From assembly GCA_039027855.1 (NCBI GenBank), contig JBCCJI010000012.1, forward strand, positions 1 through 64,000: a stretch of 64,000 bases of DNA, written 5' to 3'. The notes under the pieces were generated by a model. It was not told the origin of the DNA. It ran no database searches and worked only from the letters and a program-made list of their open reading frames with translations. Both the position numbers and the translations under genes were made by a program. Origin of the DNA: Thermohalobaculum sp039027855. Its GTDB lineage: Bacteria > Pseudomonadota > Alphaproteobacteria > Rhodobacterales > Rhodobacteraceae. Positions 1 through 11,100 of the stretch are shown here, in pieces (within the stretch, counting starts at the first letter, position 1; the number at the start of each line of letters is the position of its first letter).

Positions 1-300
1 CGCGCGGGCGTTATGCGGGTCCCTGCCTTCGGTCGACTGGTCGATCGCCGACCGCGGCTCTGACGCCGATTGGTTCCGCGACGCGTTGCAGGACAAAGGG
101 ATAATTCCCTGCACCCTCAGCAGAACACCCGTGGCAAGTCTATCCGGCACCACAGGCGCCGTTACAAACGGCGAAACCGCATCGAGATCATGTTCGGCCG
201 GTTGAAGGATCGGCGCCGCGTCGCAACCCGCGATGACCGATGCCCCAAGGTCTTCCTTTCCGCCATCGCACGCGCCGCGGCCGTCATCTTCCGGCTATGA
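1..300 (+). pseudogene. IS5-family transposase, C-terminal fragment with frameshift
   Basis: This is the end of a DDE transposase of the IS5 type, cut by the window edge. From base 2 one frame reads a DRGSDADWFRDALQDKGIIPC stretch, which carries the second catalytic Asp region of the family. Around bases 110-125 the similarity jumps to the next frame, which continues with RRYKRRNRIEIMFGRLKD and the VATR-D-RCPK-FLSAI ending, stopping at 298-300. Two frames are needed to read one protein, so the copy is frameshifted and presumably inactive. The catalytic Glu region (IEIMFGRLKD) is intact in the second frame. The right end of the element probably lies just after the stop, within 301-343, but I could not define the terminal inverted repeat. 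It sits against the 3' end of the kinase gene. Confidence 0.85.
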
Positions 301-343
301 CGACCAATGAGGCTGACGCCTGAGCGATTTATGAATGGGCTGC

Positions 344-2545
344 CTAATTCTCCGACGTCGTGAAGAACTCTCGGCTTACCACGAATTCGGTGGTCTCGGC
401 CCGGGTCAGCGCGTCCACCAGGTCCTCCAGGAACAACGAGGCCGTGTCGTTGCGCGGCAGCATCGCATCGAGGAATTGGCGCGGGCTCGCCACCGCAACG
501 AGGATGTTGGTGCCGAAAGGCCCGCCGACCCGGAAGCCCCGCTGGCCGACCTTCACATCGCTCGCCGGGTACAGGATGCGCACGCGGAAATCGTCGTCCT
601 CGCTCACCCCGGCCCCGGCGCGGTCCACCCGGTTTTCGGGCCGGTCCTTGTAGGGCAGCAGGTGGATCACCTTCTCGGTGTTGCCGTCCACGTAGAACAC
701 GTAAAGGAACGCGTCAGCGTAATCCGGCGCGATGCGCAGATCGACCACCGGGTTCTCTCCGGCGACATACTGGCCGCCATCGGGCTGGCCGTCCTTGTCG
801 CCATAGCCGAACTCGAAGGTCAGCTTGGGGGAGTTGGCCTGGGGCATCAGCCGCTCGACCTTGCAGACCAGTTCGCTCGCCACGGTAAAGTCGCTTTGCA
901 CCGCGCGGTCGGGATCGAGCGCTGCCAGCGCCTGTTCCAGTGCTGCCGCCTGATCGGCCGAGGCCACCGGCCCGGTGACGACGATCGGTGCACCAGGCGG
1001 CAACGGATCGGCACCCGCGAACAGCAGTGGGCCGCAGTTAGCGCCGGCCGTGGCGCGCACCATCTCGGCGCGGGCGAGCGGCTGGGGCGCCAGCTCCACC
1101 TGCCAATCGAGGCTGAGCGCGCGAAGGCCGGAGATATCGCTCACCTGCTCCTCGACCGTGGCGTAGGCGACGCGATCGGGCGCGGTGCCACGCAGCACCA
1201 CCGCGGTATCGGCCACGCTGAGCGACCAGTTCTCCAGAAGCATCGCCGCACCGGCAAGCTCGGTCACCGCCGCGGTCCAGTCCTCGCTCGGCAGCCCCTC
1301 TGCCGGTGTGAGCGCCCCATCGACGGGCACGCCGTTCAGCGCGGCCTCCACATCCGACCGGAGCGCCACCGCCGCCTCTTCGGAGGGCGCGTTGCCGGCA
1401 AGCGAGGCCCCGCCATCGTCGACCTCCAGCGAAAATTCGTATGGGTCGGCCTCGGGTAGCGCCGGCTCCAGCAGCATGGGCGCGAGGAAATAGGCCGCCG
1501 CGCCGAGGGCGCCGAGGCCAGTGATCCCGAGGACCGCACCGAGGCCCCCTTTCTTGGGCTCGGTCGGCGGTGTCGGCGCCTCGGCCCGTGCCCCAGCACC
1601 GCCGGCGGCTTTCGACGGCGCAGCCATCGCGGGCCGCGTTGCGGCGCCGGCGATCATCGTCTTCTCGGCATCGACACTGCCCGCCAGGAGATCCTCGATC
1701 TCGCCGTCGTCGCCAAGGCCATCGATCAGCACCATGATCGCCTCGGCAGTCGCGGGGCGGTCGTCGCGCCTGGGCTGCAGCAGCGCCTCGAGTAGGGGCC
1801 GCAACGCACCAGGCACGGCGCTGGTGTCGGGCACGCTGCGCTTCATGTCGACGACCTGCGCCAGCGTGCGCCCCTCGCCGAGGCCCTTGCCCTGCGAGGC
1901 TGCCAGCAAGGAGGCGCCGAGGCTGTAGTAATCCGACCGGCTGTCGAGCGGCTCTTCGTTCAGCTGCTCGGGGCTGGCATAACTCGGCGTGCCGGCAAAG
2001 CCCGCGATCAGCGTCGCGCCGGTGTTCGTGGTGTCCTTGGCGATGCCGAAATCGATCAGCGTCGCATCGGCCGGGTCGCCGCCACGCAGGATGATGTTGG
2101 CCGGTGTCAGGTCGCGGTGCAGCACGCCCTTGCCATGGGCCATGCGCAGGCCATCGATGACGCGCCGCGCGATGGCTAGAAGCTCGGCCACCGGCACCGG
2201 GCCGCGGCGCATGCGTGCCTGAAGGCTGTCGCCCTCGATGAACTCCATCACGAGGAAAAAGAACTGCGTGCCGTCGAGATCGGTGCGCAGAAGATCGTAG
2301 TAGCGCACGACGCCAGGGTGCACGATCTCGTGCAGGGCATCCGCCTCGCGTTGCATCAGGCCGACCAGCGTCTCGTCGGCCGCGAACTCCCGCTTCAACA
2401 GTTTTACCGCAACGACGCGGCCTGTGGCGGTGTTCTGCGCGCGGTAGACCTCGCCCGTTCCCCCCTCACCCACCAGCGCCGTAATCTCGTAGGTGTGGTT
2501 CAGGATCGTACCGGGCGCGAGCTGGCCCTGATGGGGTGAGGTCAT
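344..2545 (-). CDS. Transmembrane Ser/Thr protein kinase with C-terminal DUF4384 domain
   Basis: A Hanks-type kinase of 733 residues, last gene of the TPS operon. The kinase domain fills the first 275 residues. It has a glycine loop (GEGGTGEVY), the VAVK lysine (K48), the HRDLTPAN catalytic loop (D145) and DFG (D165), so it should be active. A Pro/Ala-rich linker leads to one membrane helix at about 334-360. The outer part has two BON-like segments and then a DUF4384 domain (DLRIAPDYADAFLYVFYVD, later GPFGTNILVAVASP). The kinase should face the cytoplasm and the rest the periplasm. I chose the ATG at 2545 because GGAGACAGGA stands just before it; an in-frame start 8 codons earlier lacks this. 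It lies 52 bases after the CHAT gene. Substrate unknown. Confidence 0.93.
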   Translation of the reverse strand: MTSPHQGQLAPGTILNHTYEITALVGEGGTGEVYRAQNTATGRVVAVKLLKREFAADETLVGLMQREADALHEIVHPGVVRYYDLLRTDLDGTQFFFLVMEFIEGDSLQARMRRGPVPVAELLAIARRVIDGLRMAHGKGVLHRDLTPANIILRGGDPADATLIDFGIAKDTTNTGATLIAGFAGTPSYASPEQLNEEPLDSRSDYYSLGASLLAASQGKGLGEGRTLAQVVDMKRSVPDTSAVPGALRPLLEALLQPRRDDRPATAEAIMVLIDGLGDDGEIEDLLAGSVDAEKTMIAGAATRPAMAAPSKAAGGAGARAEAPTPPTEPKKGGLGAVLGITGLGALGAAAYFLAPMLLEPALPEADPYEFSLEVDDGGASLAGNAPSEEAAVALRSDVEAALNGVPVDGALTPAEGLPSEDWTAAVTELAGAAMLLENWSLSVADTAVVLRGTAPDRVAYATVEEQVSDISGLRALSLDWQVELAPQPLARAEMVRATAGANCGPLLFAGADPLPPGAPIVVTGPVASADQAAALEQALAALDPDRAVQSDFTVASELVCKVERLMPQANSPKLTFEFGYGDKDGQPDGGQYVAGENPVVDLRIAPDYADAFLYVFYVDGNTEKVIHLLPYKDRPENRVDRAGAGVSEDDDFRVRILYPASDVKVGQRGFRVGGPFGTNILVAVASPRQFLDAMLPRNDTASLFLEDLVDALTRAETTEFVVSREFFTTSEN

Positions 2546-2596
2546 TGGGTCCTGTCTCCGAAAGCGCACCGGGGCTCTGGGGTTACGCTACACCTC

Positions 2597-5167
2597 TCAC
2601 CCCGTTGCGCCCAGTGTCCGCTCGGCATCGCCGATCACGACGAAGGCCCCCCAGAACAGCGGGTCGGATGTGCCCCGGTTGGAACGCAGGCTGGCCTGCG
2701 CGGCGCGCAGCGCTTCGGACATGGTCGCGCCGGCGGTCAGGCGATCGTAGAAATCGGCCACGATCTGGGCCGTGACGGCATCGCCCACGGGCCAATGCGA
2801 CGCAACGACCGCGGACGTGCCGGCATCGAAGAACGCGCGGGCAAGGCCCGACAGCGCCTCGCCACCGGCTGCGTTGAAGTTCTCATCGAGCGCGCCTGCC
2901 GTGTCGCAGGCCGACAGCACCACGAGATCGGCGTTCAGATCGAGGCGCCGGATCTCGATATCGGTCAGCAGGCCGTCCGAACCGGCGACGCCTTGCGCCG
3001 AGACAGACAGCGCCGGGCGGCGCACACAATCGCCCGTGGGCAGGATGCCATGCGTCGCAAAATGGAGCACGCCGAAATCGGCGAGCGAGCCAGCGGCCGA
3101 CGCCTCGGCGATCCGCACCTCGGTGAAGGCCTCGGCGGCGACGACCTGCGTGCGGGCCGCGCCAAACGTCTCACGGATCGTCTCGAGCTCGATCTTCGTG
3201 CCCTCGAGCGGGGGAAGCTGCGAGATCGCCTCGGCGATGGGCGCGCATTCATCGGGCAGGAACGAGGTCTCGAGGATGGTCGGCACATCCGCGCCGGGCT
3301 GGAAATCACCGAAGGCAATGATCGGTCGCGGCTCGGTCGAGCGCGGTCCGGCATCGCGAAGATCGACCAGATTGCGCGGCGCCGGCACGTAGGAGACCTC
3401 GTAGCTGTCTGCCAGCCAAGCCACATCGGTGAAATCGTCGAGCCGGGCGAGATCGGAGATCCCGCTTCGCCGGGTCGCGAGCACTTCCATCGGCAGCGCC
3501 GTCAGCGCATCGGAGAGCGAGAAGATCAGCGTATCGGCACCGTCGAGCGCGGCCTCGACGGGCTCGAAATACGCCTCATACAGCCGATGGCTCTCGTTCG
3601 GGGCGTAGATCAGCTGAAAGCGGACGATCTCGCGCAGGCCCGAGACGATGCTGCGGGTGTCCTCGACACTCAGGCCATCGACCGTCTGCACGGTCACGCT
3701 GTCGGAACGGATGACAAAGACCAAGCTCTCGGGGTCACCCATGACGACCTGCACATAGGCCTCGTTCGGGGCGAGCACGCGCTGCACCTCGGCCAGATCG
3801 GCCTCTCCGACCAGGCGGTCGAAATAGTCAGGGTCAAGCTCATTGATCCGCGCGATGGCTTCTTCCTCGCGGGCCTCGGCCTCCTCGAAGCGGCTCTCGA
3901 CCTCGTCCAGCAGGGCGGGGGTCGCGAGCCCTGCCCGCCCCTCGACCAGCAGCTTTTGCGCGACGATGATCGAGAGATCCTCCACCGCGCGGTTGTAGGA
4001 TCGGATCGCCTCGGCCAGCGCGCCCGTCCCCTCGGCCCGCGCGGCAGCGGCAAGCGAGATCGACGAGGCCGTGACCTCGCTCCGCACCACCTGGGCATCC
4101 CGGAACAGCTGCGCCTCAAGCGCGGCGCGGCGCGCGGGCTCGGCCGCGATGACGCGTTGGACGGTCGCGATATAGGGGTGCAGCAGATCATACGACACGC
4201 GCACCGGCGTGCGTTGCAGGATGCCGAAGCCGGTCTCATAGGCCTCCAGCGCCGCGGCGTCGCGACCGAGGTCAGACAGGATCGCACCGCGGATCGCCTC
4301 GGCCCGGCCCATCAGCGCCGAGCGTTTCATGTCCTCGCCATAGCCGGCGATTGCCGCATCGATCTGGGCCAGCGCCTCGCCCGAACGGCCAAGCGCCAGC
4401 AGCGCCTCGGCCCGCGTGACCTGAAAGCGCGGGACATAGCTGGCGGCCACACCATCGACCGGCGATACCCGGGCCAGCGCCTCATCGATGGCGATCAGCG
4501 AGCGGGTATTCTCGCCACGGCTGAGATAGGCAAAGGCGAGACCGGAAAGGTTGACGCCTTCCTCGATCAGCTGGCGCTGTGCGGCCGGCGATAGCTGCAA
4601 GACCGAGCCCGAGAGCTCGCTTTCCAGCAGGCGCGGCCCCGTCGGATCGTTGAGACCGACCGAGACCTCCTCCGCCCGGCTCAACGTCTCGTCGCCGACC
4701 GCGGATCGGTTGAGATCATGCAGCGCGCGGTAGATCTTGGTGCGGTTCTCGAAGGTGGCGCCAGCCTCTGCCGCGCTGGCGTCGAGCATCCCGTCGGCGG
4801 CGGTGAAGTTGCGCTGGTTCGAATAGACAAGGCCAAGATTGGCAAGCACGATCGAGCGTGGCGGGACTTGCTCGCATCCCGCGATGGCCTCGGCCTCGGT
4901 ATCGTAGAGGCGCAGGATATCCGTCCAGGCACGCTGGGCGTCCTCGTATTCGGTCAGGAAGTTCTGGCGGAAGGCCTCGTTCGCCTGACGTTCGATCTGC
5001 GCGCAGATCGCGCCGCCACTTGCGGTCGATGGCCCGCCCTGGCCGGCGCAAGCCACGAGGACGAGCGCGCTGGCGCTGAGGGAAAGCTGTGCGAGGCGAC
5101 GCTGCGTGCCGCCCATACTGATCGCCGTCTTGATCGCCCTTGGGGACATGGGGCTGATCCTGCTCAT
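2597..5167 (-). CDS. TPR-CHAT caspase-like protease with lipoprotein signal
   Basis: An 856-residue protein of the CHAT family (caspase-like, clan CD), usually TPR-CHAT. The start ATG overlaps the stop of tpsA as ATGA, which implies coupled translation. The N-terminus is a long signal ending in a lipobox (LVAC, Cys at about residue 40) followed by Ala-Gly-Gln, so it is predicted to be a lipoprotein sent to the outer membrane. TPR-like helical repeats follow to about residue 400. The C-terminal third is the CHAT domain, with the putative catalytic His706 in LHFATHG and Cys754 in LSACDTAG, plus the family ASHWPVGD and SDPLFWGAFVVIGD motifs. Both dyad residues are present. Known CHAT proteins are mostly cytoplasmic, so an exported one beside a TPS exoprotein suggests a role in exoprotein maturation or surface shedding. 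That role is inference. Confidence 0.93.
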   Translation of the reverse strand: MSRISPMSPRAIKTAISMGGTQRRLAQLSLSASALVLVACAGQGGPSTASGGAICAQIERQANEAFRQNFLTEYEDAQRAWTDILRLYDTEAEAIAGCEQVPPRSIVLANLGLVYSNQRNFTAADGMLDASAAEAGATFENRTKIYRALHDLNRSAVGDETLSRAEEVSVGLNDPTGPRLLESELSGSVLQLSPAAQRQLIEEGVNLSGLAFAYLSRGENTRSLIAIDEALARVSPVDGVAASYVPRFQVTRAEALLALGRSGEALAQIDAAIAGYGEDMKRSALMGRAEAIRGAILSDLGRDAAALEAYETGFGILQRTPVRVSYDLLHPYIATVQRVIAAEPARRAALEAQLFRDAQVVRSEVTASSISLAAAARAEGTGALAEAIRSYNRAVEDLSIIVAQKLLVEGRAGLATPALLDEVESRFEEAEAREEEAIARINELDPDYFDRLVGEADLAEVQRVLAPNEAYVQVVMGDPESLVFVIRSDSVTVQTVDGLSVEDTRSIVSGLREIVRFQLIYAPNESHRLYEAYFEPVEAALDGADTLIFSLSDALTALPMEVLATRRSGISDLARLDDFTDVAWLADSYEVSYVPAPRNLVDLRDAGPRSTEPRPIIAFGDFQPGADVPTILETSFLPDECAPIAEAISQLPPLEGTKIELETIRETFGAARTQVVAAEAFTEVRIAEASAAGSLADFGVLHFATHGILPTGDCVRRPALSVSAQGVAGSDGLLTDIEIRRLDLNADLVVLSACDTAGALDENFNAAGGEALSGLARAFFDAGTSAVVASHWPVGDAVTAQIVADFYDRLTAGATMSEALRAAQASLRSNRGTSDPLFWGAFVVIGDAERTLGATG

Positions 5168-8100
5168 TGCTGGGTCTCCTCCTCGTCGTCGGTGAAGCCG
5201 CGTGTCCAAAGGTTCTCGTTCCCGCTGGCCGAGAACAGCGCGCCGAAATCGACGCGCGGGAGCGCGAAGGCGGGCTCCTCGAAGGTGAAGAACGGCACGG
5301 CCAATGCCTGCTCTTCATCGATCAGATCCTGCGCGAGGATCTGCTCGACGATCTCTTCCTCATCCTCATCCAGCGGGGTCTCAGGGTCTGGTGGCACGAT
5401 GACCACGTCGCGATCCTCACCTCCCGGCACATCCGGCGCCCCGGCCCCGGGATCGCCGCCAGCCGTGCCCGGCACAGGGTCGACCGTCGCGCCGATGATG
5501 CCGGGATCGTCCGGATCGCCGACGAGCGCGCCCACCGTGATGCCGATATCCACCGCGCCTGCATCGTTGGGCCCGGCCGCCCCCGTCGCCGCAGTCACCG
5601 GCTGCACGCCATCGACATCGCCGGGTGCTGCCACCGTGAAGGGGCCGACAGCGCCCGTGATGGGGACGGTGATGGTGGGCCCGATCAGCTGACGTGGATT
5701 GCCCGAGACCTCGTTGAAGCCGATGACGCCTTCCGTCGTCTCAAGGCGGAGAAGCCCCTCGGTGCGCACGAAGGTCGCCGTGATGTCGCCCGTGGCGCTC
5801 AGATCCAGATCCTGCGCGTTGAGGTTGTTCAGTGTGATCGTCGTGCTGTCCGGGTCGCTGGTCAGGAAACCCTGACCGAGCGCGCTGGTCACCAGCGCAG
5901 GGTCAAGCTCGCTGCCGAGCACCGCACTGTCGATCAGCAACGCCCCTGGCACGACGCCAGCGTAACCGCCGACCACCGCCGTGACGACGCTCAGATCCGC
6001 CCCCGCGGCGAGCACGGTCTGACCGCCGACCGCGAGGTTGGTGATGTCGATACTGCCGGCGGTGCCGACCACCAGATCCCCCAGGATGTCGGCCGTCGCA
6101 ATCGTCACATCGCCGGTCAGGCCGACGGCAGCGCCCGTGGCATCGCCGCCGATCTCCAGCGTTGCGGCGGTGATCTCGGTCAGGCTGAGCGTCTCACCGG
6201 CAAGGAAACCGGCAGTGCCGTCAATAGCGAGATTGGTGAAATCTCCCTGCCCCGCGAGGATCGTCGCATCGCCCGCGACCGCGATATCATTGCCGATAAC
6301 CAGTTGCCCCGGGCTGGTAATATCGAGCGCGGCCACGCTGATGTTCTGCAGAGATCCCGGCCCGTCACTGCTGAAGACGAGGCTGTCGCCGGTCAGATCA
6401 CTGACCGAGGTGTCCATCGACCCACCATCGACGATAAAATCGGTGCCCTCGACCCTTGCGAGGCTCAGCGTCTCGCCCGCGAAGCTCTGCGCGCCCACAC
6501 TCAGGATGTCGGTGGCGCTGACGCTGCCGGTCCCGGCCACTGCGACCGCGCCGCCGCTGTCCACACGCTCCAGCGTCACCGGTGCGACACCCGAGACGAC
6601 ATTCACATCGCCGGTCACCACGGCGTCGGTCAGTTCCACGCTGTCCGTCGCATCGCCGGTGGTGGCGTCGATGTTGAGCAAGGCAACCTCGGCCCGATCG
6701 ACGTCAACGCTGTCGGCGCCGATGTTGAGCGCCTCGCCCTGAAGATCTTCCGCCGTGAAGCTGCCCAGCGCGGTGCCAGCGATCGCACCATCGGCAGCGA
6801 CCCGCGTCAGCGTCACGCCCACGTCACCGCCGGTCGACCCGACGGAGAGGCTATCGGTGATCTCGGTATCGGTGATGGCGATCTGACCGGACCCCGGCGC
6901 AGCGCCGTCGCTGACGATGTCCAGGGATGTCGCCCGTGTATTCGCGACCGCGACATCGCTGCCGATCGCGGTCAGGGCGACATCATCGGCGACCGCCTGC
7001 ACCGTGCCGAAGGCGCCGTTGAGCACGACATCGTTCGGCGTGACGAAGGTGGCGGTGCCGCTGAAGCCCACCGTGCCCGAGATCAGCCCGTCGGTCCCGC
7101 TGCTATCGGCATCACCCGCGATGGCCAGATCGGTGGCGCCAGCGATATCGAGCGCGATATCGCCCGCCCCCTCGAACACGATCGTCGAGAAGCCGTCGAG
7201 CCCGAGCGTCCCGGCCACGTCGTTGTGGAAATCCACGCCGCCCGAGACACCGCGAGGCAGCGCGAAGACACCCCCGCCGGTGCTCGTCGCATCCACATCC
7301 CCCGCCACGGCGAGAAGTGCTGTGAAGGCGTCGAAGTCCAGCGTGATGTCACTCGGCCCAGCGTCGAGGAAGTCGAGAGGCACGGGGCCAAGCTCCGCCG
7401 CATTCACCGTGACGCTCGCCGCCGCCGGATCGCTGAGATCGGCATTGGCCACCTTCAGAATGTCGCCCTCGACCGTCACCGTCAGCGATGCCGTCTCGAG
7501 GAAGCCAATCTGCAGTTCGGGCACGCTGATATCGACATCGCCCGCGCGGATCCCGTCCAGCGTTAGGATCGAGCCCGGCGTGAGCGTACCGTCGGCCAGC
7601 GTAAAATCACCGAGATCGAGACGTGTGAGATCGAGCCCGCCGAGCGTCGCGAGGAAGTCGAGCGCCTCGCTCACCTGACCATTAGCGAGGCTCACGGTCC
7701 CCGTCACATCGCCGACGACACTCAGGCTATCGACATCGAAGCGATCGAAGGTGACATCGCCGCCCACCGCCTGCGTCGCCCCCACGGTGACGATGTCCGC
7801 GTCGAGATCGACCACTCTCACATCGCCACCGGCCGAGACATCGAAACCGCCCACGGCGTTGGAACCGCCGGCCGTCGCCTGCACCCGCTCTACCGTGACA
7901 TCGCCTGCGGTCGAGACGACGATACCGGTGCCCGCGATGCTCGCATCGGTCAGGCTGGCACTGTCGCCGCCCTCGACCGTCAGCGCGCCATAGACCGCAA
8001 TATCGCTCACGCTCGCATCGCCGGTGGCGGTGATGGTGCCCGCGCTGAGGTAGCCGGTGCTGAGATAGGCGCCCGAGATGTCGATCGTGTCGCCGTCGAT

Positions 8101-11100
8101 ATCCAGCGCGTAGAATGCGGTGAAGCTGCCGGTCACCAACCCGTCATCGCCGACACCGTCGCTGTTGGCCTGTACGATCAGCGTCTGGGTCGTATTGACT
8201 AGCAGGTCTATCCCGTTGGCGTCAGTGACATAGACAGTGTCAAAAGTTGTCGCGCCAAAGACGCCCTGGAAGTCGTTGTCGGCAATCGCCGATCCACCGA
8301 GGCTGACGTTGCCAAAGCCGTCGAGATCGGTGGTACCGGTCACGGTGACGAGGTTGGTGAAGGCCTCGCGCGCGATCGTAACCGGGGGTTCGGGCGTGAC
8401 CGCCGCCGCCGTAGCGCCGCTCAGCACCGGGATCTCGACCGTGATGTCCGTGCCCGACGGGTCGGAAAGATCGGCGTCCAGCACTGTGGCGATGTCGCCA
8501 TCAACATCGGCGGTCAGACTACCCGTGCTGACGAAACCGAGGTCGAGGTTTGGCACATCGACATCGATATTGGGCGCGGTGATCCCGTCCAGCGTCAGCA
8601 AACCGCCGGGCGCAATGGTGCCATCGGCAATGGTCAGATCACCAGCAGTCAGCTGGAATGCCGTCAGGCTCAGCCCGCCGACGCTGCTCAGCAGGCCGAA
8701 GCCGCCGGTTACCTCGCCATTGGCAAGGCCGAGCGTTCCGGCGACGTCGCTGATCAGCGACAGGTTGTTGACCGAGAAACGATCCAGCAGCACATCGCCG
8801 CCGATCACACCACTGGCGGCCGCATCGGTGATGACGACGTCGTTGGCCGTCACGTCGGTCAGGAACAGACTGCCGGTGCCCGGCAGCAGGAAGAGCTGCT
8901 CATCCCCGTCGGAGCCGGCCTGCACCCGCTCGAGCGTGATGTCGCCATTGTAGGACTGGAAGGCCGTGAAACCGTCCTCGAACACGCTGTCGCGCACCGT
9001 CACGTTGCCGTCGGCCGAGACGCCGCCGCTGGCGAGCCCGGCGCCGCCCGCATAGGTGTTCTCCACCACCACATCGCCCGACGAGGTGACCGACAGCCCA
9101 AGTACAACGGCCTGCAGCGACGCACCGGGCGCCGTCTGCGTGACATCGATGGTGGCGACCCCGCCATTGGTCTGCACCAGCGCGAGGCCCGCATGCTCGA
9201 AGCTCGCCTCAAGATCGCTATCGCCGCCGTCGAGATCGCTGCCGGTCTCGACGGTGATATCGGTAGCGCCGCCGACCGTGATCCCAAGATCGTTGGCATC
9301 GGCGATCGCGACAGTGGCGAAATCATAGACGCCGAGCGATCCTTGGAAATCGTTCTCCAGCGGCACGCCGGCCGCCGTGCCGCCGGTCAGGTCGATGCTA
9401 CCCCCCGTCGTCGAGGTAAAGCTCGCGCTCGTCGTCACCTCGATGAGGTAGGTCGCGGCCGCATTGGTGATCGTATAGGTCGTGAAAAGCTCGGCCGAGG
9501 CGATGGCATAGGCGTCGCCGGTCAGCACATCGCGCGCGCCGGTGACCTCGGTCGAGCTGCCGAGCGGCGACACCAGATCGGCATCGGCGACATGGCGCAC
9601 ATCGCCGGCCGCCGTCACCTGCAGCACCGGGGCCACGACGGCGCCGATCTCCACATAATTGGCCGTGATGAAGATCGATCCGCCGCCGCCGACATCGTCG
9701 ATCACCACCGGCCCGGCCGCCGGATCGACGCCGGTGATCGTCAGATCGGCGCCGAACAGGCCGAGCGAGCGCGCCTCGAACGCCGTCAGCGTCGTCGGCA
9801 GCGTGAGCTGGTCGCGCACCGTCACGGTCTCGAGCGCAACACCGCCCGATGACAGGCCCGAGGTGAGGGTGACGAAGGACGAGTTGGAGACGTAGAATGT
9901 CCCCGCCCCGTAGCTGCCAATCTGCAGATTGTCCGCCACCACATTGTCGATGGTGACCGTGCCGGTATCCACGAGCGACGAAATCACCGCATTGGTCCCG
10001 GTACCGCCCACGAACTCGTCACCGCCGAAGGTGGCATCGCTCACTGTCACGTCGCCATCGGCAGCCGTCAGCGTCGCATCGCCGGTCACGAACAGCCCGT
10101 CGACATCGAGATCGCCGTCCGCCAGCGTCGTGGCGATCGTCGCATCGCCGACCACCGTCGAGTTCTCGACCGTGAGGCCCGCGCTGCCGGTCGAAAGCAG
10201 GACGTCGCCGGACAGCACGCTCACCGTCCCCTGCAGGTCGAGATTGGCGGCGTCGATATTGATCGTCCCCGGCGTGTCGCCATAGGAGGTTAATAGGAAG
10301 GCAGTCAGGGTGGTGTCGCCGACCACCGTCAGATCGAGCGCCGTATCCGCGGTGATCGCGGTGGAACTGATGATCTCCAGATTGCCGCCAACCGTCGAGG
10401 CGACCGCCGTGCCGGTATCATCGACGTCGTCGAGCAGGATCTCGCCCGCATTGACGACACGCAGATCGCCCGAGGTATTGGCCGCGCCGACCTCGAAACT
10501 GGTGCGGCCGCTGCCGGCCAGCGTCCCCTCGATAGAGACAGTACCCGCACTGATCACGTCGATGCGGCTGAAGTTGTTGTCGACATCGACGAGGGTGACG
10601 TCCTCGGTCCCGACCTCGAAGCGCAGACCCGAATAGCCGAGATCGCCCTCGGTGTTTTGCCGGATCTGGGTGCCCGCCTCCTGCGTGACCGCACCGCCGC
10701 TGACGCGCACCGTCGTGGTGCCGTCGATATAGGTCTCGGGAAACTCGAAGCCTGCGCCAGAGGTCAGGATCGTGCCGTCATAGAGATAGAGCGTGTCTGC
10801 CTCGACCTCGATATCGAGCAGCCCGCCAGCGCTGACCTCAATCGGCGTGCCAGCGTTTGGCCCCCCTGGCTCCGCGCCGATGAGCACATCCTGAGCGGCG
10901 AGGGTGATGTCACCGCCCGCCTGCACCGTGGCCGCGCCCGGCGTGGCATAGGGTGCAAACAACGCGGCATAGCGCTCGTTCACGACGATGGCCGTCGCTG
11001 TGATGGTGATGTCGTTCGTGACCTCAAGCCCCGCCACGCTCAGCACACCGTCGAAAGCCTGGGAAGCCTCGACCGTGATGCTCACACTGTCGGCGATGGC

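Noticed and set aside
335..4594. Long plus-strand ORFs opposite the kinase and CHAT genes
   Set aside because: They are antisense shadows of high-GC genes: Arg/His/Ala-rich translations with no domains, while the minus strand carries clear motifs.
5167..7566. 799-codon plus-strand ORF opposite tpsA
   Set aside because: It is a mirror of the Asp/Thr/Gly-rich repeats of TpsA on the other strand and contains no recognisable domain.
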